Assembly: GCF_900104035.1 (NCBI RefSeq)
Contig: NZ_FNIT01000014.1
Span: 1 to 64,000, forward strand
From: Aureimonas jatrophae
GTDB lineage: Bacteria; Pseudomonadota; Alphaproteobacteria; Rhizobiales; Rhizobiaceae
Length of the DNA stretch: 64,000 nucleotides
Direction of reading: 5' to 3'
Part shown: piece by piece, positions 42,823 through 51,979 of the stretch
Layout: the number at the start of each line of letters is the position of its first letter
How positions within the stretch are numbered: position 1 is the stretch's first letter
Notes under the pieces: generated by a model
Database searches by the model: none
What the model saw: only the letters and a program-made list of their open reading frames with translations
Told to the model about the DNA's origin: nothing
Translations under genes and position numbers: made by a program

Positions 42823-44463
42823 ATGATCCGAAGCCCCTTCCCCGCCCTGACCCGCCGTGGCTTCGGCATGATGGCGATGGCCTTGACGCTCGCCGCGTCC
42901 ACGGCCCTCGCGCAGGAGACCCCGAAGACCGGCGGGACGCTGATCTATCTCGAGCAGCAACCCCACACCGTCCTCTACCCTCCGGCCGGTGGCTTCTATC
43001 CGAACGGCGGCATCCTCAATCAGATCACCGACAAACTGACCTACCAAAACCCGAAGACGCTGGAGATCGAACCGTGGATCGCCGAGCGTTGGGAGGTGAA
43101 CACGGATTCCACGCAGTACACGTTCCATTTGCGACCCGGCGTCACCTTCTCCGATGGCACGCCGCTTGATGCCGCGGCCGTTGCCTTGAACTTCGACACG
43201 TTCGGCCTCGGCAACAAGGAGCGCAACTTTCCGGTTTCGGAAGTAGTGAACAACTACGAGCGCTCCGAGGTGCTCGACCCGCTCACCGTACGCTTCCGCT
43301 TCAAGGCGCCGAGCCCCGGCTTCCTCCAGGGCACCTCCGTGATCGGCTCCGGCCTCGTCGCGCCCGCCACCCTGAAGCGCAATTTCGCCGAGCTGGGCGA
43401 CGCCAAGCTGATCATCGGGTCCGGTCCCTTCGTCGTGGAGAGCGAGACGCTCGGCACCGAGCTCGCCCTCAAGGCACGCGAGGACTACGCCTGGGGCCCC
43501 GCGAAGCTTGGGCATCAGGGCCGCCCCTTCCTCGACGCGATCCGCTACGTGATCGTACCCGAGGACGGGGTGCGGATCGGTGCCCTCACCGCGGGACAGG
43601 GCGATGTCGTGCGGCAAATCCAGGCCTATGACGAGGATGGGCTGACCTCGCAGGGATTCACGATCGCCGCCCCCTCGACGCGCGGCGTCAACAATTCCAT
43701 CGTCTTCCGGCCGGACAACCCGCTGGTGGCAGACGCGAAGGTTCGCCGGGCGCTGCTGCACGGGACCGACCGCCAAGCCATCGTCCAGACCCTGTTCTCG
43801 AAGAACTATCCTTTGGCGACCTCGGTGATCGCCTCGACCGCGCTCGGCTACGTTGACCTTTCCGACAAGCTTGGCTTCGATGCGGCCAAGGCCGCTTCCC
43901 TTCTCGACGAGGCCGGCTGGAAGGTCGGTGCGTCCGGTCTGCGCGAGAGGGACGGACAGCGTCTGGAACTCACCGCCTACGAGTCCCTGCCGCAGCCGCA
44001 GAACAAGGCGGCCCTCCAGCTCGTCGCGCAACAATGGGGGACGCTTGGCGTGAAGTTGAACGTGCTCGGCGGCGACGCGGGCTCGGCGGTCGCCGACAAC
44101 CTCGATCCCGCCAAGACCGCCGTCTCGCCGGCCATGGTGGGCCGCGCCGATCCCGACGTCCTGAAAAGTCAGTACTACCCCAAGAACCGAAACGTCCTCC
44201 TCCAGACCGGCGGCGTCAGCGGCAAGGTGAAGAGCTTCCGGGACGACAAGCTGAACGGACTGCTAGAGGGCATCGCGGCGGAGACCGATCCGGAGAAGCG
44301 TTTGGCGCTGGCGGGCGACGTCCAGCGCTACGTCGTAGACGAGGCCTACGCGATCCCGATCTTTGAGGAGCCGCAAGTCTACGGCTCGGCACCCTACGTG
44401 AAGGGTCTTGCCTTCGAGGCCGTCGGGCGCCCGAGCTTCTACGGCGTCTGGCTCGATAAATGA
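42823..44463 (+). CDS. ABC substrate-binding protein, peptide family 5 (KPN_01854-type)
   Basis: This 546-residue periplasmic binding protein of the DppA/OppA class starts behind GAAGGAACG. The signal peptide carries a twin-Arg-like TRRGF before a hydrophobic core and ends at ALA-QE. The mature N-terminus KTGGTLIYLEQQPHTVLYPP and the later VTFSDGTPLDAAAVALNFD are family hallmarks. With the following permeases, fused ATPase, luciferase-like enzyme and two AhpD-like proteins, the order matches the cluster known from Klebsiella as KPN_01854-KPN_01858. The natural ligand is not known. It is coupled to permease 1 by an ATGA overlap. Confidence 0.88.
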   Translation: MIRSPFPALTRRGFGMMAMALTLAASTALAQETPKTGGTLIYLEQQPHTVLYPPAGGFYPNGGILNQITDKLTYQNPKTLEIEPWIAERWEVNTDSTQYTFHLRPGVTFSDGTPLDAAAVALNFDTFGLGNKERNFPVSEVVNNYERSEVLDPLTVRFRFKAPSPGFLQGTSVIGSGLVAPATLKRNFAELGDAKLIIGSGPFVVESETLGTELALKAREDYAWGPAKLGHQGRPFLDAIRYVIVPEDGVRIGALTAGQGDVVRQIQAYDEDGLTSQGFTIAAPSTRGVNNSIVFRPDNPLVADAKVRRALLHGTDRQAIVQTLFSKNYPLATSVIASTALGYVDLSDKLGFDAAKAASLLDEAGWKVGASGLRERDGQRLELTAYESLPQPQNKAALQLVAQQWGTLGVKLNVLGGDAGSAVADNLDPAKTAVSPAMVGRADPDVLKSQYYPKNRNVLLQTGGVSGKVKSFRDDKLNGLLEGIAAETDPEKRLALAGDVQRYVVDEAYAIPIFEEPQVYGSAPYVKGLAFEAVGRPSFYGVWLDK

Positions 44464-45407
44464 CCGGACGTCTCGTCTTGGGTCGCCTTGCACAGGCGGC
44501 CTTCGTCCTCTGGGCGGCCTTCACGGCCTCTTTCGTGCTGCTCCAGCTCATGCCGGGCGACGCGGTGTTGATCCGCTTCGTCGGCGGCGACATGGGGCTG
44601 AGCCCGGAGGCGGTGGCGAACATCCGCGCCTTCTACGGCGCGGACGATCCGGTATGGACCCAATATCTGCGCACGCTCGTCGGCTTCCTCGGAGGCGACT
44701 TCGGCTTCTCGATCGCCTCGGGCGCCTCGGTCGCCGGCGAGATCGCGGCCAACCTTCCCGCAACGCTCTGGCTTTCGGGTCTGGCCTTCGTCGCAGCGAT
44801 CGCCCTGGCGCTGGCCGTCACGCTCCTCGCGACGCTGCCGCCCTTCCGCCTCCTGCGTGAGACCTTCGCGGCGCTGCCGGGTCTGCTCGTCTCGATCCCG
44901 GTCTTCTGGCTTGGCATTGTGCTCGTGCAGATCGTGTCCTTCCGCCTCGGCCTCGTGTCGGTGATCGCCCCGGGACCCTGGGAGCGCCTGATCCTTCCGG
45001 TCGCGGCCATCGCGGTTCCCATCTCCGCGCCGATCGCGCAGATCCTCCTGCGCAATCTCGATGCCCTGTCGACGCAGGGCTTCGTCACCGTCGCCCGCGC
45101 CAAGGGCGCGACGCGGGGCCAGGTCCTCCTGCGCCATACGCTGCGCAACGCGCTCCTGCCTGTCCTCACCATCGCCGGCCTCCTGTTCGGCGAGCTTCTG
45201 GCGGGCGCGGTCGTGACCGAGACCGTGTTCGGCCTCAACGGCATCGGCCGTCTAGCCGAGCGTTCCGTGCGCAACCAGGATGCCGCCGTCCTCCAAGCGA
45301 TCGTCGTGGTCGCGGCGTTCGGCTTCGTCGCCGTCAACCTCCTCGTCGATCTCCTCTACCCCCTGGTCGATCCCCGCCTTTGTCGAACTGCCGAGGTGAC
45401 GGCATGA
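44460..45407 (+). CDS. ABC permease 1, dipeptide/oligopeptide (DppB-like)
   Basis: This 315-residue inner-membrane permease has six predicted helices. It carries the DppB/OppB layout: an N-terminal helix, a periplasmic stretch with QLMPGDAVLIRFVGGD near residue 30, and the EAA-like cytoplasmic loop FVTVARAKGATRGQVLLRHT near 205. It starts in an ATGA overlap with the binding protein and ends in another with permease 2. It forms a heterodimer with permease 2. Confidence 0.9.
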   Translation: MTGRLVLGRLAQAAFVLWAAFTASFVLLQLMPGDAVLIRFVGGDMGLSPEAVANIRAFYGADDPVWTQYLRTLVGFLGGDFGFSIASGASVAGEIAANLPATLWLSGLAFVAAIALALAVTLLATLPPFRLLRETFAALPGLLVSIPVFWLGIVLVQIVSFRLGLVSVIAPGPWERLILPVAAIAVPISAPIAQILLRNLDALSTQGFVTVARAKGATRGQVLLRHTLRNALLPVLTIAGLLFGELLAGAVVTETVFGLNGIGRLAERSVRNQDAAVLQAIVVVAAFGFVAVNLLVDLLYPLVDPRLCRTAEVTA

Positions 45408-46267
45408 GCACCGTGTCCTCCATCGCACCGCTCCCGGACGCGACGTCCCGCACCTTCCGGCCGGGCCGCCTTCGGCACCCGCCGTTCGTCCTCGCGCTGT
45501 CCACGGCCGTGCTGGCGCTCGCGCTTCTATTCGCCGTCGCGCCCTCGCTCTTCAGCGGGCACAGCGCGATCGCCGGACTGGCCGGGCAGCAGTTGAAGCC
45601 GCCATCGATCGCCCATTGGCTCGGAACCGACGAACTCGGCCGCGATGTCTATGCCCGGATCGTGCACGGCGCTCGCTATTCCTTGTCCGGCGCCGCGATC
45701 GCGGTCGGGATCGGCCTCGGTCTCGGAACGCTGGTCGGCCTTCTGGCCGGTGCGCTCGGCGGCCGGACCGACGGCGTGCTGATGCGTCTCGTCGATGTCA
45801 TGCTGGCAATCCCGACCTTGCTCCTGTCGCTCGCCTTCATCGTCATCCTCGGCTTCGGTCATGTGCAGGTCGCGGTCGCGGTCGGTATCACCTCCGTGGC
45901 GAGCTTCGCGCGCCTCGTGCGCTCCGAGGTGATGACGGTCCGCCGGTCCGACTACGTGGAGGCCGCCTTCGGTTCGGGGGGCACCTTTGCCGCGGTGCTT
46001 TGGCGCCACGTCCTGCCGAACTCGATGACGACGGTTCTGGCCTATGCCGCCCTTCAGCTCGGCTGGGCGATCCTCCAGATCTCGGCACTCGGTTTCCTTG
46101 GATACGGCGCGCCGCCGCCAACGCCCGAATGGGGCCTCATGATCGCGGAGGGACGCAACTACATGGCCCGCGCGTGGTGGCTCACGGTCTTCCCGGGTCT
46201 CGCCACCATCGTCGTCGTGCTCGCCGCCAACCGCGTCGGCCGCGCCCTGTCGGGACACGGCCGATGA
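45404..46267 (+). CDS. ABC permease 2, dipeptide/oligopeptide (DppC-like)
   Basis: This 287-residue permease starts at the ATG at 45404 in an ATGA overlap. It has the DppC hallmark after the first helix (HWLGTDELGRDVYARIVHGA near residue 75) and the EAA loop SEVMTVRRSDYVEAAFGSGG near 180. The C-terminal region ends with a short cytoplasmic tail. Its stop overlaps the ATPase start. Confidence 0.9.
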   Translation: MSTVSSIAPLPDATSRTFRPGRLRHPPFVLALSTAVLALALLFAVAPSLFSGHSAIAGLAGQQLKPPSIAHWLGTDELGRDVYARIVHGARYSLSGAAIAVGIGLGLGTLVGLLAGALGGRTDGVLMRLVDVMLAIPTLLLSLAFIVILGFGHVQVAVAVGITSVASFARLVRSEVMTVRRSDYVEAAFGSGGTFAAVLWRHVLPNSMTTVLAYAALQLGWAILQISALGFLGYGAPPPTPEWGLMIAEGRNYMARAWWLTVFPGLATIVVVLAANRVGRALSGHGR

Positions 46268-47889
46268 GCGCCGCACACGCAAGCGTCCCGCCCCTTCGCA
46301 TCGAGGGCCTGAACGTGAGCTACGACGGCCGCGCGGTGGTCCAAGGCGTCGACTTCGCGGTCCGGCCGGGCGAGGTCGTAGCGTTGGTCGGCGAGTCGGG
46401 ATCCGGCAAGACCACGACCGCCCAGGCCCTCATCGGCCTCCTGCCGGCCAACGGGCGCGTCGAAAGCGGCCGCGTCCTGCTCGGCGGCGAGGATGTGTCC
46501 GGCTGGTCGGACCGCCGCCTGTCCGCCCTTCGCGGCCGGGTCGTCAGCCTGATCCCTCAGGACCCCGGCTCCTCGCTCGATCCCGTGCAGACGATCGGAA
46601 CGCAACTCGGGGAGGTCTTCCGCCTCCACGGACATCGCGACAGACGCACCATCCGCGCCGAGGTGCTCGACCTTCTTCGACGCGTCGGCCTATCCGAGCC
46701 GGAACTGCGGTTCGCACAGTACCCGCACGAGCTGTCGGGCGGCATGAAGCAGCGCGTGCTGATCGCCATCGCGCTGGCCCTGAAGCCGCGCCTCGTGATC
46801 GCCGACGAGCCGACCTCTGCGCTCGACGTCACGGTCCAGCGCCGCATCCTGGACCTCATCGACGAGCTACGCCGCGAGCACGGGACGGCCGTCCTTCTCG
46901 TCACGCATGATCTGGCGGTCGCGGCCGACCGGGCCGACCGCATTGTGGTGATGCGCGGCGGCCGGATCGTCGAACAGGGGGACGCGTCCACGCTGCTCTC
47001 GGCACCGCGCGAGAGCTATACACAGCGCCTCTTGAGCGATGCGCCGGCCTTTGCTGCACCCGCGCGGCAGACAACCGCGCCGATCGACGCGCCGCCGATC
47101 ATCGAGGTGGAAGGGCTGGTGCAGGACTTCCCCGCCGGCCGGGGCCGGTCCCGCGCTGTCGACGGCATCGGGTTTCGCATCGCATCCGGTACGACCCACG
47201 CTCTCGTCGGCGAGTCCGGCTCTGGCAAGACTACGACGGGCCGCGCCGTGCTCGGCCTCCTCCAGCCGACCGCGGGTCGCGTCACGGTCGCCGGCCAGGA
47301 CGTCGCGAAGCTGAAGGGGGCGGCTTTGCGCAGCTACCGGCGGACGATCCAGCTCGTCTACCAGAACCCCTTCGCTTCGCTCGATCCGCGCCAGAGCGTG
47401 CGCGAGATCGTGGAGGAGCCGCTTCTCAACTTCGAGCCCGTTTCTCGAGAGGAACGCCGCAGTCGGGTGAGTGCCATCCTCGAACGCGTTCACCTGCCCG
47501 CCGATCTCGCCGAACGGCGTCCCGCCGCCCTGTCCGGTGGCCAGCGCCAGCGGGTGGCGATCGCCCGCGCGCTGATCCTCCAGCCCCGCGTCCTAGTGCT
47601 CGACGAGGCGGTGTCGGCGCTCGACGTCACCGTCCAGGCGCAAATCCTGCACCTCCTCGACGAGTTGCAGCGCGAGCTTGGGCTCACCTACCTCTTCATC
47701 TCGCACGACCTCGCCGTCGTGAGGGCGATCGCCGATACCGTCAGCGTCCTTCGGGCGGGAAAGGTCGTCGAGGAAGGGTGTGTCGAGGACGTCTTCGCCC
47801 GTCCATCCGCCGCCTACACGCGCGAGCTCGTCGACGCCATCCCGGGTCGCCCCCGACCGACATCCTTCCACGAGGTCGCATCCACATGA
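46264..47889 (+). CDS. Fused dual ABC ATPase (DppD-DppF type)
   Basis: This 541-residue protein carries two complete ATPase domains. The first has Walker [10 protein letters not shown] near 43, signature LSGGMKQRV near 158 and Walker [12 protein letters not shown]. The second has Walker A again as GESGSGKTT near 317, signature LSGGQRQRV near 424, and [11 protein letters not shown], where the usual DEPT is DEAV. A fusion of the two peptide-importer ATPases is common in this class. It provides both nucleotide-binding sites for the permease pair. Its stop overlaps the luciferase-like gene. Confidence 0.92.
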   Translation: MSAAHASVPPLRIEGLNVSYDGRAVVQGVDFAVRPGEVVALVGESGSGKTTTAQALIGLLPANGRVESGRVLLGGEDVSGWSDRRLSALRGRVVSLIPQDPGSSLDPVQTIGTQLGEVFRLHGHRDRRTIRAEVLDLLRRVGLSEPELRFAQYPHELSGGMKQRVLIAIALALKPRLVIADEPTSALDVTVQRRILDLIDELRREHGTAVLLVTHDLAVAADRADRIVVMRGGRIVEQGDASTLLSAPRESYTQRLLSDAPAFAAPARQTTAPIDAPPIIEVEGLVQDFPAGRGRSRAVDGIGFRIASGTTHALVGESGSGKTTTGRAVLGLLQPTAGRVTVAGQDVAKLKGAALRSYRRTIQLVYQNPFASLDPRQSVREIVEEPLLNFEPVSREERRSRVSAILERVHLPADLAERRPAALSGGQRQRVAIARALILQPRVLVLDEAVSALDVTVQAQILHLLDELQRELGLTYLFISHDLAVVRAIADTVSVLRAGKVVEEGCVEDVFARPSAAYTRELVDAIPGRPRPTSFHEVAST

Positions 47890-48908
47890 CCAAGCGCATT
47901 GGGTTCTTTACCCGCATTCTCGACGACGCAGAGCCGGCAGAACGGTATCGGCTGGCCCGCGAGCAGATCGTCTATGCCGAGCGTCTCGGCTTCGACACGG
48001 TCTGGATCGCCCAGCACCACTTCAACCGCGACGAGGGCGGCCAGCCCTCGCCCTTCGTGTTCCTGGCCAACGTCGCCGCGGTGACCTCCCGGATCCGGTT
48101 GGGAACCGGCATCGTGACGCTGCCGCTCGACGAGCCGGTTCGCGTCGCCGAGGATGCCGCCGTGCTGGACGCGCTGTCCGACGGTCGGCTGGAACTGGGC
48201 CTTGGCTCCGGGGGGACCGCCTCCTCGTTCGCCGCTTTCGATCTCGACAGCGCGGAGCGGGGCGCGATCTTCGGGCGCAAGGTCGAGACGCTTCGCCGGG
48301 CGCTGCGCGGCGAAGCGCTGGGCGGCGATAACCGGCTCTACCCCTCGGCCGGCGACCTCGACCGGCGCGTCTGGCAGGCGACCTTCTCCGCGTCGGGCGG
48401 CCAGCGCGCGGGCGAGGCCGGCGACGGGCTGCTCCTGTCGCGCACGCAGCCGCGCCCCAAGGGCCGACCGGATCTGGCGTTGGCCGAACTTCAGCTTCCG
48501 ATCGTCGAGGCCTACCACGCCGCGCTCCCGCCGGGCGTCGCGCCGCGTATCCTCGCCTCGCGCAGTGTCTTCGTCGCTGACCGGCGCGACGAGGCGCAGC
48601 GTCTGGCCGAGATCGGCCTGCGGCGGGTCGCGGCTCACTTCGCGGCTCACGGACACGTGCTGCTCGGCGACGGTCTCGACGATCTCCTGCGCACCTTCGA
48701 CAGCCATGTCGGCACGCCGGACGAGGTGGCGGAAAGCCTGTCGCGCGATGCGACGCTCACGCATGCGACCGAGGTATCGGTTCAGGTCCATTCGATCGAT
48801 CCGCCGCACGCCTCGATCCTGCGCTCGATCGAGCTCTTCGCCGCGGAGGTCGCCCCCGCTCTCGGCTGGCGGGACAGGCCGCGTCCGGTCCTGGCTCGCG
48901 CGGTCTGA
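47886..48908 (+). CDS. Luciferase-like FMN-dependent monooxygenase, KPN_01858-type
   Basis: This 340-residue TIM-barrel flavoenzyme of the bacterial luciferase-like superfamily starts in an ATGA overlap with the ATPase. Segments QIVYAERLGFDTVWIAQHHF near residue 26 and TSRIRLGTGIVTLPLDEPVR near 67, then VLDALSDGRLELGLGSGG, are typical. These enzymes need reduced FMN and oxygen and often cleave C-S, C-N or C-C bonds. With the linked peptide-type importer and two CMD proteins it matches the KPN_01858 family. The substrate is unknown; sulfur release from an imported organosulfur compound is one inference. Confidence 0.88.
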   Translation: MTKRIGFFTRILDDAEPAERYRLAREQIVYAERLGFDTVWIAQHHFNRDEGGQPSPFVFLANVAAVTSRIRLGTGIVTLPLDEPVRVAEDAAVLDALSDGRLELGLGSGGTASSFAAFDLDSAERGAIFGRKVETLRRALRGEALGGDNRLYPSAGDLDRRVWQATFSASGGQRAGEAGDGLLLSRTQPRPKGRPDLALAELQLPIVEAYHAALPPGVAPRILASRSVFVADRRDEAQRLAEIGLRRVAAHFAAHGHVLLGDGLDDLLRTFDSHVGTPDEVAESLSRDATLTHATEVSVQVHSIDPPHASILRSIELFAAEVAPALGWRDRPRPVLARAV

Positions 48909-48932
48909 CATTCGAACCATCACGAGATACCC

Positions 48933-49532
48933 ATGAGCCAACCATCCGCCGACATCATCGACACCTTAGCGGGCGTTCGCGCCGGCTCCGCGCTGGACGC
49001 CATCCGAGCCAAGCGATCCGTCGCACGCGAGAATGCGCAGCGGAGCTACGAGCTTCTGCTTCATCCCGCCGATCCGAGCGACGTGAGCCTCGAGGAGCGC
49101 CGTGCCGTGGCCGCCTTCGTCGCGCTTCTCCATCGGGACGACCCTATCGCCCGGCATTACGTCGACCTCCTTGGTGCGCCCGACCTGAGACGCGCGCTCG
49201 AAGCGGAGGTGCAGGAGGCATCAGCCGAAGGTCCCTATGGCAACTACCCGCCGGGCCCGTTGAGCGGCGAGGATCAGGACGGGCCGGTCTATCACGTGGG
49301 CGAGGACGCACGGGCACGCCTCGGCACTCGTCTCGCTGCCGCGCTGGAGCACGCGCATCTTCTGGTCTTCCACCCGCGTGACGCCAGGGGCGAGGCGCTG
49401 GGCCGCCTGGTCGCCGCGGGCTGGAGTGCGGACGGGATCGTCACCCTGTCGCAACTCGTCTCGTTTCTTGCCTTTCAGATCCGCGCTGCGATCGGACTGC
49501 GCGCGCTGGTCCAAGCCGGAGAAGCCGCATGA
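48933..49532 (+). CDS. CMD-domain protein, Avi_7170-type
   Basis: This 199-residue carboxymuconolactone-decarboxylase/AhpD-fold protein would be cytoplasmic. It matches the Avi_7170 family by context and pattern (IDTLAGVRAGSALDAIRAKR at the start, then SYELLLHPADPS, and a late LSQLVSFLAFQIRAAIGLRA). The AhpD CxxC motif is absent, as it contains no Cys, so it cannot be a thiol peroxidase by itself. It starts 24 bases after the luciferase-like gene and its stop overlaps the next CMD gene. Confidence 0.82.
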   Translation: MSQPSADIIDTLAGVRAGSALDAIRAKRSVARENAQRSYELLLHPADPSDVSLEERRAVAAFVALLHRDDPIARHYVDLLGAPDLRRALEAEVQEASAEGPYGNYPPGPLSGEDQDGPVYHVGEDARARLGTRLAAALEHAHLLVFHPRDARGEALGRLVAAGWSADGIVTLSQLVSFLAFQIRAAIGLRALVQAGEAA

Positions 49533-50164
49533 ACGCTCCCGTCGCCGCTTCGGATGCCTCCGTTCTTGTCAGCCATCCGGACAATCGCGAACCGAGCCGC
49601 TTCACGCAGGACGAATTGAACTGGCTGCCGGCCCTCGCGCCCCTCAAGCTCGATGAGTTGACCGAGCGGCACTACGAAGGCCTGACCGAGAAAAGCCGGG
49701 CCCAGTCCCCCTACTTTCGGCTGCTCGCGCGCGATCCCGAGGTGCTGGGCGCGCGCACCCGCACCGACAAGGACATCTTCTACAACGCGGACGGTGGCCT
49801 GCCGCGTGCCGAACGGGAACTGGCCGCAACCGCCGTCTCGCGCGTCAACGGCTGCATCTTCTGCGCCTCCGTCCACGCCCGCTTCGCGACCCGGCACTCG
49901 GGCCGGCGCGAGGACGTCGACCGGTTGCTCGAGCAAGGGGTGTCGGTGGACCTCGATCCACGATGGAATGCGGTCATCGCCGCGGCCGATCACCTGACGC
50001 GGACGCCGACCGATTTCGGCACCGATGCGGTTGTCAGCTTGCGGCAGGTCGGATTGCGCGACGACGAAGTAGCCGACCTTATCTTCGCGAGCGCCTTCTT
50101 CAACTGGGCCAACCGACTGATGCTTTCGCTTGGCGAGCCTGAGGGTGAGGCACCAAAGGACTGA
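49529..50164 (+). CDS. Alkylhydroperoxidase-domain (AhpD-like) protein, Avi_7169-type
   Basis: This 211-residue AhpD-fold protein has the active segment ELAATAVSRVNGCIFCASVH near residue 95; the CIFC pair and downstream His match the redox-active CxxC-x3-H of AhpD. It starts in an ATGA overlap with the Avi_7170-type gene and ends the operon. In KPN_01854-like clusters the two CMD proteins always accompany the luciferase-like enzyme. It could protect against peroxide made by the flavoenzyme or act on the imported substrate. The role is not known. Confidence 0.85.
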   Translation: MNAPVAASDASVLVSHPDNREPSRFTQDELNWLPALAPLKLDELTERHYEGLTEKSRAQSPYFRLLARDPEVLGARTRTDKDIFYNADGGLPRAERELAATAVSRVNGCIFCASVHARFATRHSGRREDVDRLLEQGVSVDLDPRWNAVIAAADHLTRTPTDFGTDAVVSLRQVGLRDDEVADLIFASAFFNWANRLMLSLGEPEGEAPKD

Positions 50165-50747
50165 AGGCGCCGCCCACGGCGACTCCCCATCTGGAAACTC
50201 CGCCTTCCTTTCGCTGCGATCGGCCGCTCAATCGAACGGCTTTTCGGAAATTCAGCGGGTCAAGCTGAGATTGCTGAGTTCCGGAAGAGTCGATCAGCCT
50301 GATAAGGTCTTCTCTCAGCGTGTGGCACCCGCATTGCGAGCGGAACCAACCGAGGCGCTGGAGTTCGGCATGACCTGCGTATGGAGTATTCGGAATCTGC
50401 CGCTTGGCGCGATCAGAATGTCGAAGCCGCGGCACCCTCCCGCCGCCACGTACTCATAGGTGGGATTGGCAACCCTCTCCAACACTCAGACGTCCGGAGT
50501 TGATACCGCCACCTTCGACCCTTCCAAGACGTCCAGCACGTTGGCGCGCGACGCCGAAAGCGGACGTCGCGGAAGCGCAGCGGGTGTTTATGCTCCCCCG
50601 CACTAGAGCAGGCCGGGGTGAGGACCACCCAGGCTTGAGACTGCCGACCCTTTGTGTTGGGAAGGGGCGACCCTGCCGTCCGCGGCAGATGCCGCCCCGG
50701 ACGTTGGAGTCCGGGGAAGCCTTCGTATGGTTTGCCCTACGCTGAGC
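50165..50747. other. Intergenic, nothing recognised
   Basis: 583 bases between the convergent AhpD-like and Dps-like genes. No supported ORF, tRNA or strong terminator was seen. Confidence 0.4.
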
Positions 50748-51656
50748 CTACTGCGCGGTCGGTATGTTGAGCTGTGTCGGCGCGGTGTTGGCGGGAATGT
50801 CGATCGCCTTACCCTGGTTCAGGATCTCGCCGTTGCGCTGGTCGGTCGGCGTCGACTGGACGTAGGAGCGCATCATCCACTGGTACTTTCCGAGGCTGCC
50901 CTCGACCTCTTGAAGGATGTTGGAGGTCTCGGGATCGTTCTCCTCGGACGCCAGGATGCCACCGCGCACCTCTTCGCCGACCTGCTTGTAGGCCAGCGTG
51001 AACCAGCGCACGACCTCGGCGTCGTCCACGAAACCACCCGGGAACTCCGGCAGCGATGAGGTCTGAACGATCGTGGTCGCTCGTCCGTCCGACGAGACGC
51101 CGATGGCGAGCAGCCGCTCGGCCACCGTGTCGGCGAGCTTGCTCCAGGTCTCGTACTGCTCCTGCAACTGCTCATGCAGGGGATAGAAGAACGGACCGCT
51201 GACGTTCCAATGGGCTTGCTTGGTCTGGAGCTGCAACGTCTGGAGCTCGGTCAGGGTGTTCTGAAGCGAGCGGACCGAGGCCTTCAGTCCTTCCTCCCCG
51301 CCGTTGGGCGATATGTACGGGGCCGAGCTCACCTGATTGTTGGGAAACGGCGCCTGGTCCTGCGGCAAGGCGAGCGAGGCGTCCGGCGAGCTGGACCCGT
51401 CCGCGCCGACGCGCCGCAAGGCAGGGGCTAGGTCGCGCCCTTGCGAAGAGGTTGCCGCCTCAATCGCCTCCTTCCCGGACGATGCGCTGTCGCCGGACGA
51501 GGCCTGACTTGGGGACGAACTCTGGTTGGCAGGAGCGCTTTGGTTTGGCGACGGCTTGGGCGGAGCGGGCGGCGGTGGAGTCTGGGCAAGCGCCGGATAG
51601 GCGGCGCCCGATAGGCAGGCCAGTAGCAGAGATGCGGTCAGGAGCGTCGTGCGCAT
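50748..51656 (-). CDS. Exported Dps-like ferritin
   Basis: This 302-residue protein is unusual for the Dps family, which are cytoplasmic and about 160 residues. The first 25 residues form a clear Sec signal (LLTASLLLACLSGAAYPALA-QT). A Pro/Ser/Gln-rich linker of about 85 residues follows. The Dps core starts near 125 (LKASVRSLQNTLTELQTLQL) and shows the ferroxidase segment QAHWNVSGPFFYPLHEQLQE near 145 and LADTVAERLLAIG near 172, with the His, His, Asp and Glu ligands in place. The protein should be periplasmic, binding iron outside the cytoplasm. It stands alone. Confidence 0.85.
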   Translation of the reverse strand: MRTTLLTASLLLACLSGAAYPALAQTPPPPAPPKPSPNQSAPANQSSSPSQASSGDSASSGKEAIEAATSSQGRDLAPALRRVGADGSSSPDASLALPQDQAPFPNNQVSSAPYISPNGGEEGLKASVRSLQNTLTELQTLQLQTKQAHWNVSGPFFYPLHEQLQEQYETWSKLADTVAERLLAIGVSSDGRATTIVQTSSLPEFPGGFVDDAEVVRWFTLAYKQVGEEVRGGILASEENDPETSNILQEVEGSLGKYQWMMRSYVQSTPTDQRNGEILNQGKAIDIPANTAPTQLNIPTAQ

Positions 51657-51791
51657 GATATCGCCTTGGCTTAAGAGGATGCCCTCACAAGCATCCCAGC
51701 GCCGACCGGGTTGCCCCTATACGAAAGCGTATACAGGAGGCTCGTCGGTGCCTTCGTCGAGGGCGTAACTCTCATCGGAAGGCGCCTTGCT

Positions 51792-51926
51792 TCACCACAC
51801 CCACATGCGATTCAGAAGGCCATCGCGCCGGATGAACTGGTGGTTGAGCGCGCCGGCGACATGCAAGGCGGTGAGCGCAAGGATCGCCCATCCGTTCTGG
51901 GTTTGAGCCAAAACCTGGTGCGCGAG
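51792..51926 (-). pseudogene. C-terminal fragment of cytochrome b561
   Basis: Reading leftward, about 44 residues end at the TGA at 51792: NGWAILALTALHVAGALNHQ, then FIRRDGLLNRMWVW. This is the last helix of cytochrome b561, with its heme-ligand His (ALHVAGAL) and the HH/FxRRDGLL end. No start or earlier helices are present. It is a remnant left between the Dps and LOV kinase genes. Confidence 0.75.
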
Positions 51927-51979
51927 AGAACGGTGTCGGGTATGCCTGCGGTTCGGATTTGGGGAGCAAACGGAAACAC

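Noticed and set aside
45616-46263. In-frame upstream extension of the fused peptide ATPase
   Set aside because: The extension overlaps permease 2 in another frame; the ATGA overlap at 46264 and the family start are decisive.
48966-49514. Leftward frames antisense to the CMD-domain gene
   Set aside because: They have no domain or ribosome site and mirror the codon structure of the sense gene.
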